Part shown: positions 1 through 17,024 of the stretch, in pieces | Position numbering within the stretch: the stretch's first letter is position 1 | Layout of the letters: the number at the start of each line of letters is the position of its first letter | Source of the DNA: Argopecten irradians | Taxonomy: Eukaryota > Mollusca > Bivalvia > Pectinida > Pectinidae | Assembly (NCBI RefSeq): GCF_041381155.1 | Contig: NC_091134.1 | Coordinates: forward strand, 33,671,540-33,735,539 | Direction: 5' to 3' | Length of the DNA: 64,000 nucleotides | Notes under the pieces: model-generated | Databases searched by the model: none | Seen by the model: the letters and a program-made list of their open reading frames with translations, nothing else | What the model was told of the DNA's origin: nothing | Translations under genes and position numbers: made by a program

Positions 1-234
1 GCCTTTAAAGTAAATGCCCCAGCCATTATATAATGTGGATAGAGACAGGACAGGCAGGCATGGACAGGACAAAAACAGAGACATCCAAAACAAGACGTAT
101 GCTATACCTTCCCCCTCCTCCCCATTTCATGGTTGGGGCATAATGAAAAACCAAAACCATTCCTTAAAAAAAATAATATTTCAATGATGTATGTTTATCC
201 ATTTATTCCACTATCACTGCTAGAGGACACCAAC
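1..234. other. Intron of Scm, left edge
   Basis: Lies downstream of the donor at 233-234 on the minus strand. It holds a short GACAGG-rich stretch near 46-70 and no recognisable exon. Confidence 0.6.
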
Positions 235-6537
<6,303 letters not shown>

Positions 6538-6669
6538 TTTTGTTTTTTGAATTTTTCTATTCCACTTGAGTACAATGAGGCCACTTTCTTCAACCTTGAA
6601 AATGTCTGGAAAAAAAAATTGAAATATTAACCCCATTCATTTTTATTAATTGAAGATTGTAACTGACTA

Positions 6670-7026
6670 TTAACGATGCTACACCGCTGACAAATGGTAT
6701 TTTTTCTCTATCAAAAACAGGAGCAGATGAATTAGAGTTTTTCTTCAGTTACAAAAGTTACTTACTTTATACCATTAACACCATTGAAAAGTTAGAGCTT
6801 CTAATTTTAGTTCATGATAAAAATATTAAAAATAATAAATTGTGTCCCGAAAAAATTCTGTGGCACTATATGAAATGAAGTAATGATTGCACATGCACCA
6901 AAAGTGATATAAATTATTTGATATTATTTTTTGTGTTAATTAGACATATATGTACATCATTAAACACCAATTATTGTTCAAATAATGAGTATTCTTTATT
7001 CTCTGTCGGTGTTGGAGTATCTTTAA
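6670..7026 (-). mobile_element. MITE, AGATGCTCCACCGCC family, copy 1
   Basis: A 357-bp non-coding element bounded by TTAA on both sides, with inverted ends related to AGATGCTCCACCGCCGAC. It lies in the first coding intron of Scm. It is in the opposite orientation to the copies at 29001, 31125 and 55915, and shares their internal landmarks (TGTGTCCCGAAAAAATTC, ATGAAATGAAGTA, TTAGACATATATG). The right end is more diverged, so this is an old copy. Confidence 0.85.
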
Positions 7027-7371
7027 CTTAATGACATTTTTTAGAATTTTCCTGAATCATAGAAAATGATTAATATGCTTTGAGCCATGGATCTGTAATA
7101 TCTACAATGTAGTTAACAGCTCATAAGATATATATACTAAAGTACATATAAGGAAAATAATTTGCTATTTTTCTTTTATGAACATTACATGGATTGACAT
7201 CTATAATTTAAAGATAACATAAGTATAAATCAAATGTATTTATTTTCATAATTACATGTACTTTGTATACATTATTTTAACATCAGTGCTAGCTGTAATA
7301 ACAATAATTAAACAATTGAATATATCTGTACTACAAATTAATGTACATGATATTACATATTGAATAGCCTG

Positions 7372-7962
7372 AGGAAAGATATTGCCCCGTATGGGCGCCT
7401 TACCTACAGAAGCATATAGAAATGATAGAAAGTGTCCAAAGAAGAGCGACAAAATGTCTACCAGGAATGTCACATCTAGCATACAGTCAAAGGCTGGAGA
7501 AACTGAAATTACCAACTTTGGCATATAGAAGAATACGAGGAGACATGATAGAACTCTTCAAAATTTTAGATGGAATATATGACTCCAAATGTTGTAACAT
7601 TTTATCTTTATGGAAAGATGCAACGGACCGCGAAAGCAGCAGGGGGCATAGGAGGAAGCTATTCCATACAAGATCTAACTATGAGATTAGGAGAAACCTT
7701 TTTTCACTAAGAGCTACTAAGATATGGAACGATCTACCAGAGAATGTAGTGATGGCGCCAAATATAAACTCCTTCAAAAATGTGTTAGACAAACATTGGA
7801 AAGAACAAGAACACTTATACAACTACAAAGCCTTTATACATCATTAATTTATTATTATTACCAGATAAATGTATTAACTGTAAACTCTATATTTTGTCTG
7901 AGTCTGGTATAGAGGACTTTACATATAAGTCCTGAACCAGAAATCAACTTATCTTATCTTAA
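7372..7962 (+). mobile_element. 5'-truncated LINE, 3' end of the reverse-transcriptase ORF
   Basis: The ORF is open from about 7375 and ends at 7847. It reads CPVWAPYLQKHIEMIESVQR, then RRATKCLPGM, RRIRGDMIELFKIL, and WNDLPENVV near the end. This is the characteristic C-terminal tail of CR1/L2/Jockey-type non-LTR reverse transcriptases. A 3' UTR of about 115 bp ends in CTTATCTTATCTTA, a short repeat tail typical of such LINEs. The element is truncated just upstream of CPVW, as expected for incomplete reverse transcription. The ORF piece has no internal stop, so the insertion is not very old. A related but more decayed piece lies at 39340-39850. Confidence 0.85.
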
Positions 7963-8446
7963 TAGACAATAATGTAGTGTACATTCCAGTGGGTCACTCT
8001 GACATGTGCTTATGTGGATCATTTTTTTCTCAATTGATATCAAATTATATGTAATTTGTTTAATATTAGCTGATAATATATATATATTGACACAATATTG
8101 TGTACTTTAATTAATTTGTAAACACTGAAATATTAACATTTCTTTAAACAGAATGAAAATGTGTTCTTGTCTTTTTTTTTCTCCATTTTTACTACACATT
8201 CAGAATTCATTTTCATCAGTTGACACTTTAGATATTCTTTAAATTTCACTGATTTAGATTCGAGTAGCTAAAAATAAATGATATCGCCAAATTCAATAAT
8301 GTTTATCCTGTTTTCCTTCTTCAGAAAATATTTGGCGCGGTGTACATTGTTCACTGCTGTGTTGTTGTTTATTCGTCATATTGATATCAACATCCCCGGT
8401 AGTTGTCTAAATAACACATAACGGAAAATAGTTATTTTATACTTAC

Positions 8447-8580
8447 ACAGATGCGAAAATCAAAAAACGGAGTGAAAGCAATCTTGCGTAATGCCACTGC
8501 GTAATAACTGTCAGGGCGATCGATTTGTGTGGTGATGAGGATGACTTTCCTAACTTGTAGCCATTTTTACTTGAGTCATG
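8447..8580 (-). other. Probable non-coding first exon of the Scm gene
   Basis: On the minus strand a strong donor (GT|GTAAGTAT) ends a putative exon at 8447, and the next acceptor downstream is the pyrimidine-rich one before 6605. Joining them enters the ATG exon through stops in other frames, so this exon should be 5' UTR. It contains a short upstream ORF that starts in AAAATGGCTACAAGTTAG and stops after four codons. An E2F-like TTTGGCGC lies about 110 bp into the following intron (near 8332). The transcription start was not located, so the right boundary is approximate. Confidence 0.5.
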
Positions 8581-8589
8581 ACTAATCCA

Positions 8590-9225
8590 CAAATCGGATA
8601 CCGAAATTGCAAAATTATGCAATCCGTAATTTGCTATTTTATTATCATATAAAACTAATAGGCATATTTTTATGTAGATTTTATTGTAAATAACAAAAAA
8701 AATGTTTATAAGAAATCTGAAATGCAAACGTAAAATGAAAGTGAGAGTAAAGGTGCACAAATCAAAGTAAACCGGAAAAGGTACATCCCATACTCGGCTC
8801 CGTAATTAGACAATACTAAAGCATATCCGGTAGTTGGCTGACCTTGCAGTGTAACAAAATAACCGGTTGGTGAGTTATTTTATCTGCAGTTATTCACAGT
8901 TATGTACTGTTCCTTCGTTGTGTTTTATGTAATACATCTATTGAAAGCACAATAAAAACACATTGAATATACCATAGAAATCGTGCACATACATGATCTC
9001 AATTTTACAACTCAACTGTACACACTACACAGTGAGTAACGTTAACCCGTAACAGTACGTAACTTAGCTTAGTTACAGTTGAAGAATGGTTTCTTGGTAG
9101 GCCTAATAAACAATGCACTGATACATAATTCTAAATGATTCCTAAAATAGGTAATTGTTATTCAAATGGGTAACGGTTACCCATATGCCGGGTTGTGAGC
9201 AAACTTTTTAGCTGTTACTATCACT
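8590..9225. other. Intergenic, upstream of Scm
   Basis: AT-rich sequence without a recognisable gene. It presumably includes the Scm promoter, but I found no convincing TATA box or CpG island. The long minus-strand reading frame at 8443-8760 has no domain and overlaps the proposed 5' UTR exon. Confidence 0.4.
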
Positions 9226-9229
9226 GATG

Positions 9230-9670
9230 TCACACCCTGGGCAATCTCATAGAAAACTGGAGGTACTGGCAAGCGACCAGTTCTCGCCGAGTAACAATTC
9301 TCGCCATCATATATGTAATTTTATGATCACAAACGAATTATGAATCAATTTTTTGTGGAAATCAGCTTGGAAGTGTCTTCTATCAGAAGATGGCTTTATT
9401 GTCTAAATTTGGGTGGAAATCGTACTGATGGGATGGGGAGAACTTGTCGCCGGCCAGTAATTCAGGAGAAAAAGAAACTGATCAATCACAGGCCCGTAGA
9501 GAAACCATTTGAAGATAATACAGAGAGAGTGACTCCCGACTTCAATGCCACGCAGTCAACTACATGTACATGCAGTGTAACGTTATCCGATTCATTTGAT
9601 GTAGTATTACTGTTGACACAGGATTACTTCGAAAGGCATGGCTGCATTACTTCCTCCATATGTGGATGAC
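9230..9670 (+). repeat. Interspersed repeat (GACAACAGAGAGAGTGACGCC family), copy 1
   Basis: Shares blocks with 21400-21830 and, in reverse orientation, 52655-52970. The shared blocks are an ATCTCATAGTAAAACTG-like stretch, an ACAGGCC...TTTGAAGA stretch, and the peptide-like TERVTPxFN in one frame. The reading frame at 9340-9669 is this repeat and not a host gene. Confidence 0.6.
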
Positions 9671-10064
9671 CAAGTTACCTGTGCATTATACACACGAGTG
9701 CAGTTAATTTATTGTGGGAATGCAGCGCATGTTTTAATTGGTTGACGCATTTCTATAAACACGTCCATTTCCCAAAATATAAGCTTCAGACAAAACGTGT
9801 GTCGGGGTTGGGGTAATTAAAAATGTAATTGTACATTTTTTCAAGTAATTGAAAGTGATTTGTAATTAAGAAATATTTCAATTACATGTAATTGTAGTTA
9901 ATTACATTCTAAAAATGTGTAATTAACAATTACATTTCAATTACTTTTCAATTACATTTATATATATACTAATGTCTAAATAATTACCAAGATTAATGAA
10001 TGTATGCCATTTATTTGGCTATGTAGAAATTTAAACAGGTAACATGTGAGGCAAAAAAAAATAA

Positions 10065-12955
10065 AAATAATAATATATTCATTGCTAATGGTCGGATTGG
10101 GAAAGACAGATTTATTGGAAAAGTTACATGTAACGAAACTAGCGTGATTGACTATCTACTACTTTCATCTGATTGTCTAACTTCAAAGTATTTGATTTTG
10201 ACCCCTTATTTTCGGATGTTCACTGTAGACTTGAATTTTGCGTCTCTAACAAAATGGATATAGCTAGAACAAACAGAGAAGATATAGAGAACACTTCAGC
10301 AAATAATTATATAAAATGGAATAATGAAAAATTAATGGCATATGTTAACCATATCGAAGAAGATGTAAATGATTTAGGTATATTATTCAAAAATTCGGCG
10401 AAGCATATTTTTGGCAAAAAGAAAACATCCCACCATTCATTTAGATGTAAAAAAAGAAATAAACCTTGGTTCACTAATGAATGTCATCTTAAAAGAATTT
10501 TATTTCACCAGGCTAAAAGATGTTATAATCAAGATAAAACCTCTACAAACAAGACACTACCCTTAAGAATACCTGTAAAGAATACAGAAAAAACTCTGAA
10601 TAAATTTTATAGAATTCACCAAGAGAAAATGGAAAGGGAATTACGAAACGTATCCAAATCAGAGCCCAGAACATTTTGGAATATCCTGAATAAAATTGAC
10701 GGAACTAGTAAACAAAATATTATTGATAAATCCATAGAAGATTTGTATGATTATTTCAAAAATTTAAACAAGGGAGATAACTATAATAATAGCTTTGATG
10801 GCGAAATTGTTGATGGGGTATTTGATGATTTATTAAATAACGAAATTACTGAGGACGAAATAACTTGTTCTATTGCCGGTTTAAGTAATAATAAGGCTCC
10901 AGGTCATGATGGAATTCTAAATGAATACTTAAAATCCACCGCAGAAATTCTTATGCCATTATATTGTAAGATATTTAATATCATATTTGATACAGGCTTC
11001 ATTCCAAGCTCATGGAAAATAGGGGTTATAAAACCTATATATAAGCGTAAAGGGGATCCTAACAATTTAGATAATTATAGAGCAATAAGTCTTGTTTCTT
11101 GTCTCGGTAAAGTTTTTTACATCCATATTAAATTGTAGACTAAACAAAATGGCTGATGAAATAAACTTGATAACTTCTGCCCAGGCAGGATTCAGGAAAA
11201 ACCATTCTACAACTGATAATATTTTTATTCTACATGTTCTAACTTCTATCTATTTCTCACTTGGTAAAAAACTGTTCTGTTCGTTTGTTGATTTTAGAAA
11301 AGCTTTTGATTCAGTTTGGAGACTCGGTTTATGGCAAAAAGTTCAAAGAAGCAATATAACAGGGAAAATGTTTAAAGCAATTATTAATCTATATGAAAAT
11401 ACAAAATCCTGGGTCAAAAATGGAAATGATGTATCTGATATATGTTTACTTGCAACGTCGGTGTAAAGCAAGGAGAAAATTTGTCACCCTTCTTATTTGC
11501 TATTTTTCTTAATGATATTGAAACTTTTTTTTGAAGAGCATGGTGTCAACTGTTTGAAGAATGTAAAAGATTTAGGTAATACTATTGGAATGTATATTAA
11601 ACTATTTGTAATTCTTTATGCAGATGATACAGTTATAATGGCTGAATCAGCTAACAATCTACAGTCAGCCTTAAATAAATTTGAAATCTATTGTGAAAAT
11701 TGGAAACTTGAAGTAAAAAAAATAAGACAAAAATTGTTATTTTTTTAAAGAGGAAGTCTCGAACTTGTCCTCATTTTACATTATTTAACAAAGAGATTGA
11801 AATTGTAGATTCATTTTCTTATATAGGAATATTGATGAATTACAATGGGAGTTTTCATAAAACGAAATTGAAACTGTTGGAACAGTCAAGAAAAGCTATG
11901 TTTGCTGTTTACAAGAAAATAAGAAACATCCCTCTTCCTATTGATCTCCAGTAAAAAGTATATGATTCCCTTGTTTTACCAATATTGATGTACTCAGTAG
12001 AAGTATGGGGTCACGAAAATATTGTACAGCTATAGAAAAGCTTCATTTACAGTTTTGTAAACGTATACTCGGCGTTAGGAAAAGTATGTGTAATTACATG
12101 GTATATGGTGAATTAGGGAGATTCCCTCACTATATAGAGGTTAAAAACAGAATTATTATGTTCTGGCATAAATTGATTACTACTGATAATCTTTCAAGTA
12201 ATATATATAAGTTGATGTTAAACTTGCAAACAAATAATATCATGGAATTCAAATGGATGCATAATGTTAAAAATATTTTTGAAGAAACTGGTTTGAATTA
12301 TATATGGGACTTCCAGAATGTATGTACATATAATAGAGAATATTTGAAATCTATCGTAAAACAAAGATTACAAGATCAATTTGTACAAAAATGGTTTAAT
12401 ATGATATAGAGAATTCATCAAGAGGTCGTACTTATTCTATTTTTAAAAGTAATTTTGAATTTGAAAAGTATCTTCAAATTCTTGTGAAACTAAAGCCAAT
12501 AGATAGACAAATCATCATAAAATTCAGAACCTCGAACATGCACTTACCTATAGAAACTGGAAGATGGACCGGGACCCCTGAAGTAAATAGAACTTGTAAT
12601 CTATGTTTTACTGATATTGGAAACGAATATCATTATTTGTTTCAATGCAGTAATGAAATGGTGAAACGTTTACGAGAAATGTATATACCAAGTTACTATT
12701 ATAGAAACCATAGTGTTATCAAAATGAAAGGCCTGTTTACTATATGTAACATTACTGTTCTGACAAATATATGTAAGTTTTTGAAAAAAATTTGAAAAAC
12801 TATTGATTGAGCATGTACATCACTAATACATATTGTAATGCACTGTTGCGCTATGGGCCCAATATACTTGTATGTTTATATTATGTATAGTGACCTCCTG
12901 TTACATACTTGTATGTCTGAGAGTGAAATAAAATCTGAAATAAAATCTGAAATCT
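10065..12955 (+). mobile_element. Non-LTR retrotransposon (LINE), 5'-truncated, inside the hAT element
   Basis: Begins within the AP-endonuclease C terminus (NGRIGKDRFIGKV, SVIDYLLLSSD, then FSDVHC), followed by a basic linker. The reverse transcriptase shows NKAPGHDGI, WKIGVIKPIYKRKGD, NYRAISL, SAQAGFRKNHST, FVDFRKAFDSVW and the catalytic YADDTVIM near 11620. The C-terminal part has a CNLC...HYLFQC zinc knuckle near 12595-12650. The 3' UTR ends in repeated AAATAAAATCTG. It resembles Jockey/CR1-superfamily elements, but I cannot settle the clade. The coding region is broken by several frameshifts and stops, for example around 11100, 11465, 11525, 11745 and 11954, so it is inactive. It shows no LTRs. 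Confidence 0.92.
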
Positions 12956-13331
12956 GGCAGTGACCATGGTATAACTACACTTACACTGTTTTACCTGTAG
13001 TTTACCCCTCAGGTAATATACAGGTGTGAGGTGTGCATGAACACATAGTCTGTGATTTCAACTCACAAAAGCCTACCTTTGATCACCTAATTAGGAAATC
13101 TAATGAAGGCAAAAATATAGATGATAGTTCAGATCAGTCTTCACTGCCCTTGCCAAGAAAATTATAACAAAAGACTTTTTTCAGTTTTCTTCCCACTACA
13201 CCGTCACGAAAGAGACACAACTGAAATCTTAAATCCAATGAACTGTAGGCATCTAATGTTGTGACCCATTAAAGTTCAGGAAAGATTATTCTTGCAGATT
13301 TCTAAATTCCTCTTTTTTAGCTAGCAAGTAC

Positions 13332-13523
13332 ATGTACTTAGCTCTACCAGCCTCTTCAGCTCCAGTAGAGGGATTGTTTAGTGTTGCAGGCAAAGTTTTC
13401 CAACCAGACAGATACAGACTGTCTGATGATGATTTTGAGATGCTAATAATGATAAAATGCAATATAAAAAATATGAATACATGGTACATAAAGTTGATGC
13501 ATTTGACAATATCACTGCTAGGT
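13332..13523 (+). pseudogene. hAT transposase C-terminal (hATC) dimerisation domain remnant
   Basis: The frame reads LPASSAPVEGLFSVAGKVF, then PDRYRLSD and FEMLIMIKCN. This matches the family signature LPASSAPVERLFSxAGxIxxxxRxxLxP/S, the hATC domain at the end of hAT transposases and BED-type host relatives. It sits inside the inverted repeats of the 9803-14469 element and on the strand expected for it. No upstream transposase domain is readable in the remaining 0.4 kb, so this is a fragment. Confidence 0.85.
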
Positions 13524-13716
13524 CCAATAAAAATGTACATTTAAAACTAATACACCCTAGCTACCAATACTCAATTGTAACTTGTGGTTTATGTGAAGTG
13601 AACATGCGTTTAATTCTATCAGAATTTACTGATATTGATGTGTATATATATGTGTATATATGCAAGGACGTATATCTCACTTATAAATCTTTGGTATAAC
13701 CATATAAATAAACATA

Positions 13717-14283
13717 TTAAAGGGACAATTCAGTCTAAGAGAACATTAAAATTTGTACAAATACCGGAAAAAACCCTGTTCTAATGGAAATTAGATCAGT
13801 CGGTTTTACTGTGATATGCCAGAAAAGCCCATGGTGGTGAAATGTTCAAACTCGCTCGCTATCCGCCATTACACATTGTGGTCGAACATCTTGTATGCCG
13901 AACCCTTTCCCTTGCTCGTAGAGTAATGCAACTTTTGTCTAGAACTGCTCAAATCGCTCCGACAGTAGTGTGTTTACCTTATTAGGTGAATTATCTTGCC
14001 TCAAAATCATTTCATCACCTCCTTAGTGGTTATGTAGTTCATTTGTTTAACGTTCATGACTTTGGCTCGGGTATGAGTAAAGCGTACATATTGTACCTGC
14101 TTAATCGTATTGATCAACGATTTTTGTTATTACAACGGTATTAATTAAAATACTAAACATTGACGTGGAATTTGTCAATATTTTGTGTTATATATTTCAT
14201 AAGAAATGTAGAACAATACATTTATGCCATAGTTTGCTTCTTGGTTATGTAAAAGAATTAACCTGAGTGAATTGTCTCTTTAA
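13717..14283 (+). mobile_element. MITE, AGGGACAATTCA family, copy 1
   Basis: A 567-bp element bounded by TTAA, with inverted ends AGGGACAATTCAGTC and GAGTGAATTGTCTCT. It lies inside the hAT element. A close relative in opposite orientation is at 20275-20861, and fragments flank 17741-19302. No coding capacity is seen. Confidence 0.88.
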
Positions 14284-14477
14284 GAAAATGTAATGTGTAA
14301 TTGTAATTAATTACTTTTTAAATATTATTGTAATTAATTAAATTTACAAAATTGAGTAATTGTAATTAATTAAATTTACAAAATGGAGTAATTGTAATTG
14401 AGTTTTGACCAAGTAATTGTAATTGTAATTAATTACATTGCAATGTACATGTAATTGACCCCAACCCTGACATGTGT

Positions 14478-16330
14478 TCAACCTATCTGAGTTCGGTAAA
14501 AATCAGTTTCAGTACCGATACATATCTGACATAAGGGACATAAAGCAGAAAATTTCAAGGAAAAGCACACGTTTTGCTGATTTACCTGAAAGATGAATTC
14601 TCTCTTAACATGATTTATTTGTAAATTTAATTATTTACATGTAGCAGAAGTCAGGCATATCGCTAGTCCTAGAGTTCTGCATGGTAGAACCAAAAACATC
14701 CTCTTCGGGGGAGGGGGAAAGAACTTGATTTTGGCCTCTCGAAGCCCAATAAGGGAAATAGAATAATAGTCACATCGTAACCAAATATGGTCAGAACTTG
14801 TAATAAATTTTTTAAGGAGGGGCGCGGCCCAATAGAAAAATAAATGGTATTCTATAAAAACTACTTGTCTTAGAGTTCCTTTGTAACCAAATTTATATTT
14901 CGTTACTTGTGATAAATTTTGGCTCTGACCCCCCCGGGGCAACAGAAAATAAAGGTTCCTTTTTAATTATAAATAAATTTGGTCGGAACTTGTATAAATT
15001 TGAGGGGCGAAACTGTAAATCCTATAAATCGGCTACTTGATCTAGAAATGTTTTACATTCTATCCTTGGGGGAAGGGGAACTTGAAAAATTAGGTCACAA
15101 TCAAACTCTCAGATTCCTAACCCCTGATTGCAGATTATCTACGTCTAAATTAGACACATATATCTTAATAATACATTTAAACTGATGAAAATTGTGTATC
15201 GATTACGTTTACAAAATTGTTAAAATATTGCCAACAAGTGGATTGTTTTTGCTGGAGCTGAATACCCAACATTCTCGCTGACATGACATCGCGTAACTGG
15301 CTTGTCCAAACCAGCCTACAGCACATGTTTAGTCATTTACTGTTTACCTGTATTAACAACTTGATCGGCTGACAAAAGATTGACCGAATGTCAAATTTTA
15401 ACGTCAATTTTAAGTGATATCTTTATCTAGATTGGGCCTAAGAAACATTGGCGATTTCTTCCACGTATTTACATGTACATCAAGTACAAATATACATTAT
15501 TGGGGTGCTGTTTTGTGCACAAGATTTCAGCGCAAATAATTTTATTTATTACTTGCAGTGTTTATTTTAATTCATTATCTGTTGTAAAAGTCATTATAAT
15601 GATCATTAATACAGTCTTTAATCAATTCAAATATCTTTGTGGCAATAATGCCAATATGCAAAATATTGCTTTTTTGGGGATCCCATAGGCATTGTGCCGA
15701 TTTTCCGACAAAAATCTTACATTTACTTCGATTATTTGACATGTTCGAACTGTCACTAGCAAAAGAGTTATTGTTTTTTTCCTGAAAAAAATGTTTGTTT
15801 GAACTATCCGTCGGTTAAAATTAACTGGGACACTACCATACAGTATATGTAAAGTTATTTTTTCTACACCGTAACAGCATGAGAAGAGGCCATGTCACTA
15901 CGCCGTCACAGCTCGGTGATCACGATTGTCAGTTTTGACTGATTAATTGATTGATGGGGCTTAACATCTTTGTTCCGGTTATAACCAAGCCAAGCCAAGG
16001 ACACTTGTCGGTGTTGTTTATGGGGCGGGCTTATGAAGTCATACTTGACCAATCACCACGCGCATACTGTTATGCCATTCAATTTGTGCCTGTAGTAGTG
16101 ATCAAAGGAACTTCCTCCGTTTGTCTGGGTAGTACTACATGTACACCTGTGCCTTTCGAAGTAATCCTTCGTTGACAGTAATTAGTGTCCATCAAAGGAC
16201 TAAATCACTACTATCATATAGTCCAGAGGTGGATGTAACAACAGTGAGAGTAACCCTGGAATATTAAGGATGCATGTGAATGTACACTGTGCATTTTATT
16301 GATTGAAGAAGAAAAACACATCCTGACAGC
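14478..16330. other. Intergenic, old diverged repeats
   Basis: 14640-15060 holds degenerate GGGG-rich blocks, each followed by GGTCGGAACTTGTAATAAATTT-like text (for example 14790, 14905 and 14980), suggesting an old tandem array with a period near 100 bp. 15190-16330 shows nothing recognisable. The reading frame at 15951-16175 has no domain. Confidence 0.4.
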
Positions 16331-16332
16331 AG

Positions 16333-16484
16333 TTTGACATTCTGTCAATAATACATGTATATTATATAGCATGTAACACCCCTGTATCATACTATATAAA
16401 ACATTGTCTATATATATAGCCTTGAAGCCTAGGGGTTTATAAAGCAGGTATATTCATATTATGAATAACTGACAGAATGTCAAA
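16333..16484. repeat. Perfect 15-bp inverted repeat pair, 122 bp apart
   Basis: TTTGACATTCTGTCA at 16333-16347 and its exact reverse complement TGACAGAATGTCAAA at 16470-16484. The AT-rich interior has no ORF. It is probably a small inverted-repeat transposon upstream of NDUFB4, but no target duplication could be defined. Confidence 0.6.
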
Positions 16485-17024
16485 TTAATCTCCTATGAAA
16501 AAAAACATACCGGTAATTAAAAATGCAATGTTGCATAAACAACGGTTTATTTTGATTATCAAGAAAATATTTTTATTTTATTTATACTAAAAAAGACATC
16601 TGTCTTTAAACTATGAACATGGACCATGAGCATGTATTAGTTATCATTATATTTCTCAAACCAACATATTTCTTAATTAGGACATCTTTCAAAACACGCT
16701 TATACATTTGTTTCTCACACGGTGACCATTTAAGATTTGAACAATTTATATTCACTTCTGAAATATGTATCTATGGAAAAAGGGTTTGTAACTAATTATA
16801 TGGCCTTTCTAGGTTTATATCAGCTAAATTAAGTACTGTAACGTGGTGCTAGAAAACAACTGTTTTATCTATAACCATTACACTATTAAATGAATAAGTC
16901 TTATGTTTCAAGTATAGCTATATATAGAAGTTACCTCCCCTTGAACATGGCGATTTCTCTAAGTGAAATATATGTAGACAGACTTACACATTGTTATTTA
17001 TTATTTTCTATTTATCCACAGGCC

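Larger units (their letters stand above)
9803..14469 (+). mobile_element. hAT-superfamily DNA transposon, decayed and nested
   Basis: The ends are inverted repeats: CGGGGTTGGGGTAATTA on the left, and CAGGGTTGGGGTCAATTA when the right end is read on the minus strand. They are flanked by a nearly perfect 8-bp target duplication, ACGTGTGT at 9795-9802 and ACATGTGT at 14470-14477. Eight-bp duplications and CAGGG ends are hAT traits. Both subterminal regions are packed with TAATTACAATTA-type motifs (9810-9960 and 14285-14455), which could be transposase binding sites. The only transposase part I recognise is the C-terminal dimerisation domain near 13332. A LINE (10065-12955) and a MITE (13717-14283) sit inside. 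Without these insertions the element is about 1.2 kb, so it is either internally deleted or a short derivative. Confidence 0.85.

Noticed and set aside
8443-8760. 105-residue minus-strand frame upstream of Scm
   Set aside because: The 3' part overlaps the likely 5' UTR exon, and joining it to the next exon hits a stop. The 5' part is low-complexity hydrophobic text.
9340-9669. 109-residue plus-strand frame
   Set aside because: It coincides with an interspersed repeat that recurs at 21400 and 52655, with only the repeat wording in common.
15951-16175. 74-residue plus-strand frame
   Set aside because: No domain, no splice or polyadenylation context. It probably belongs to an old repeat.
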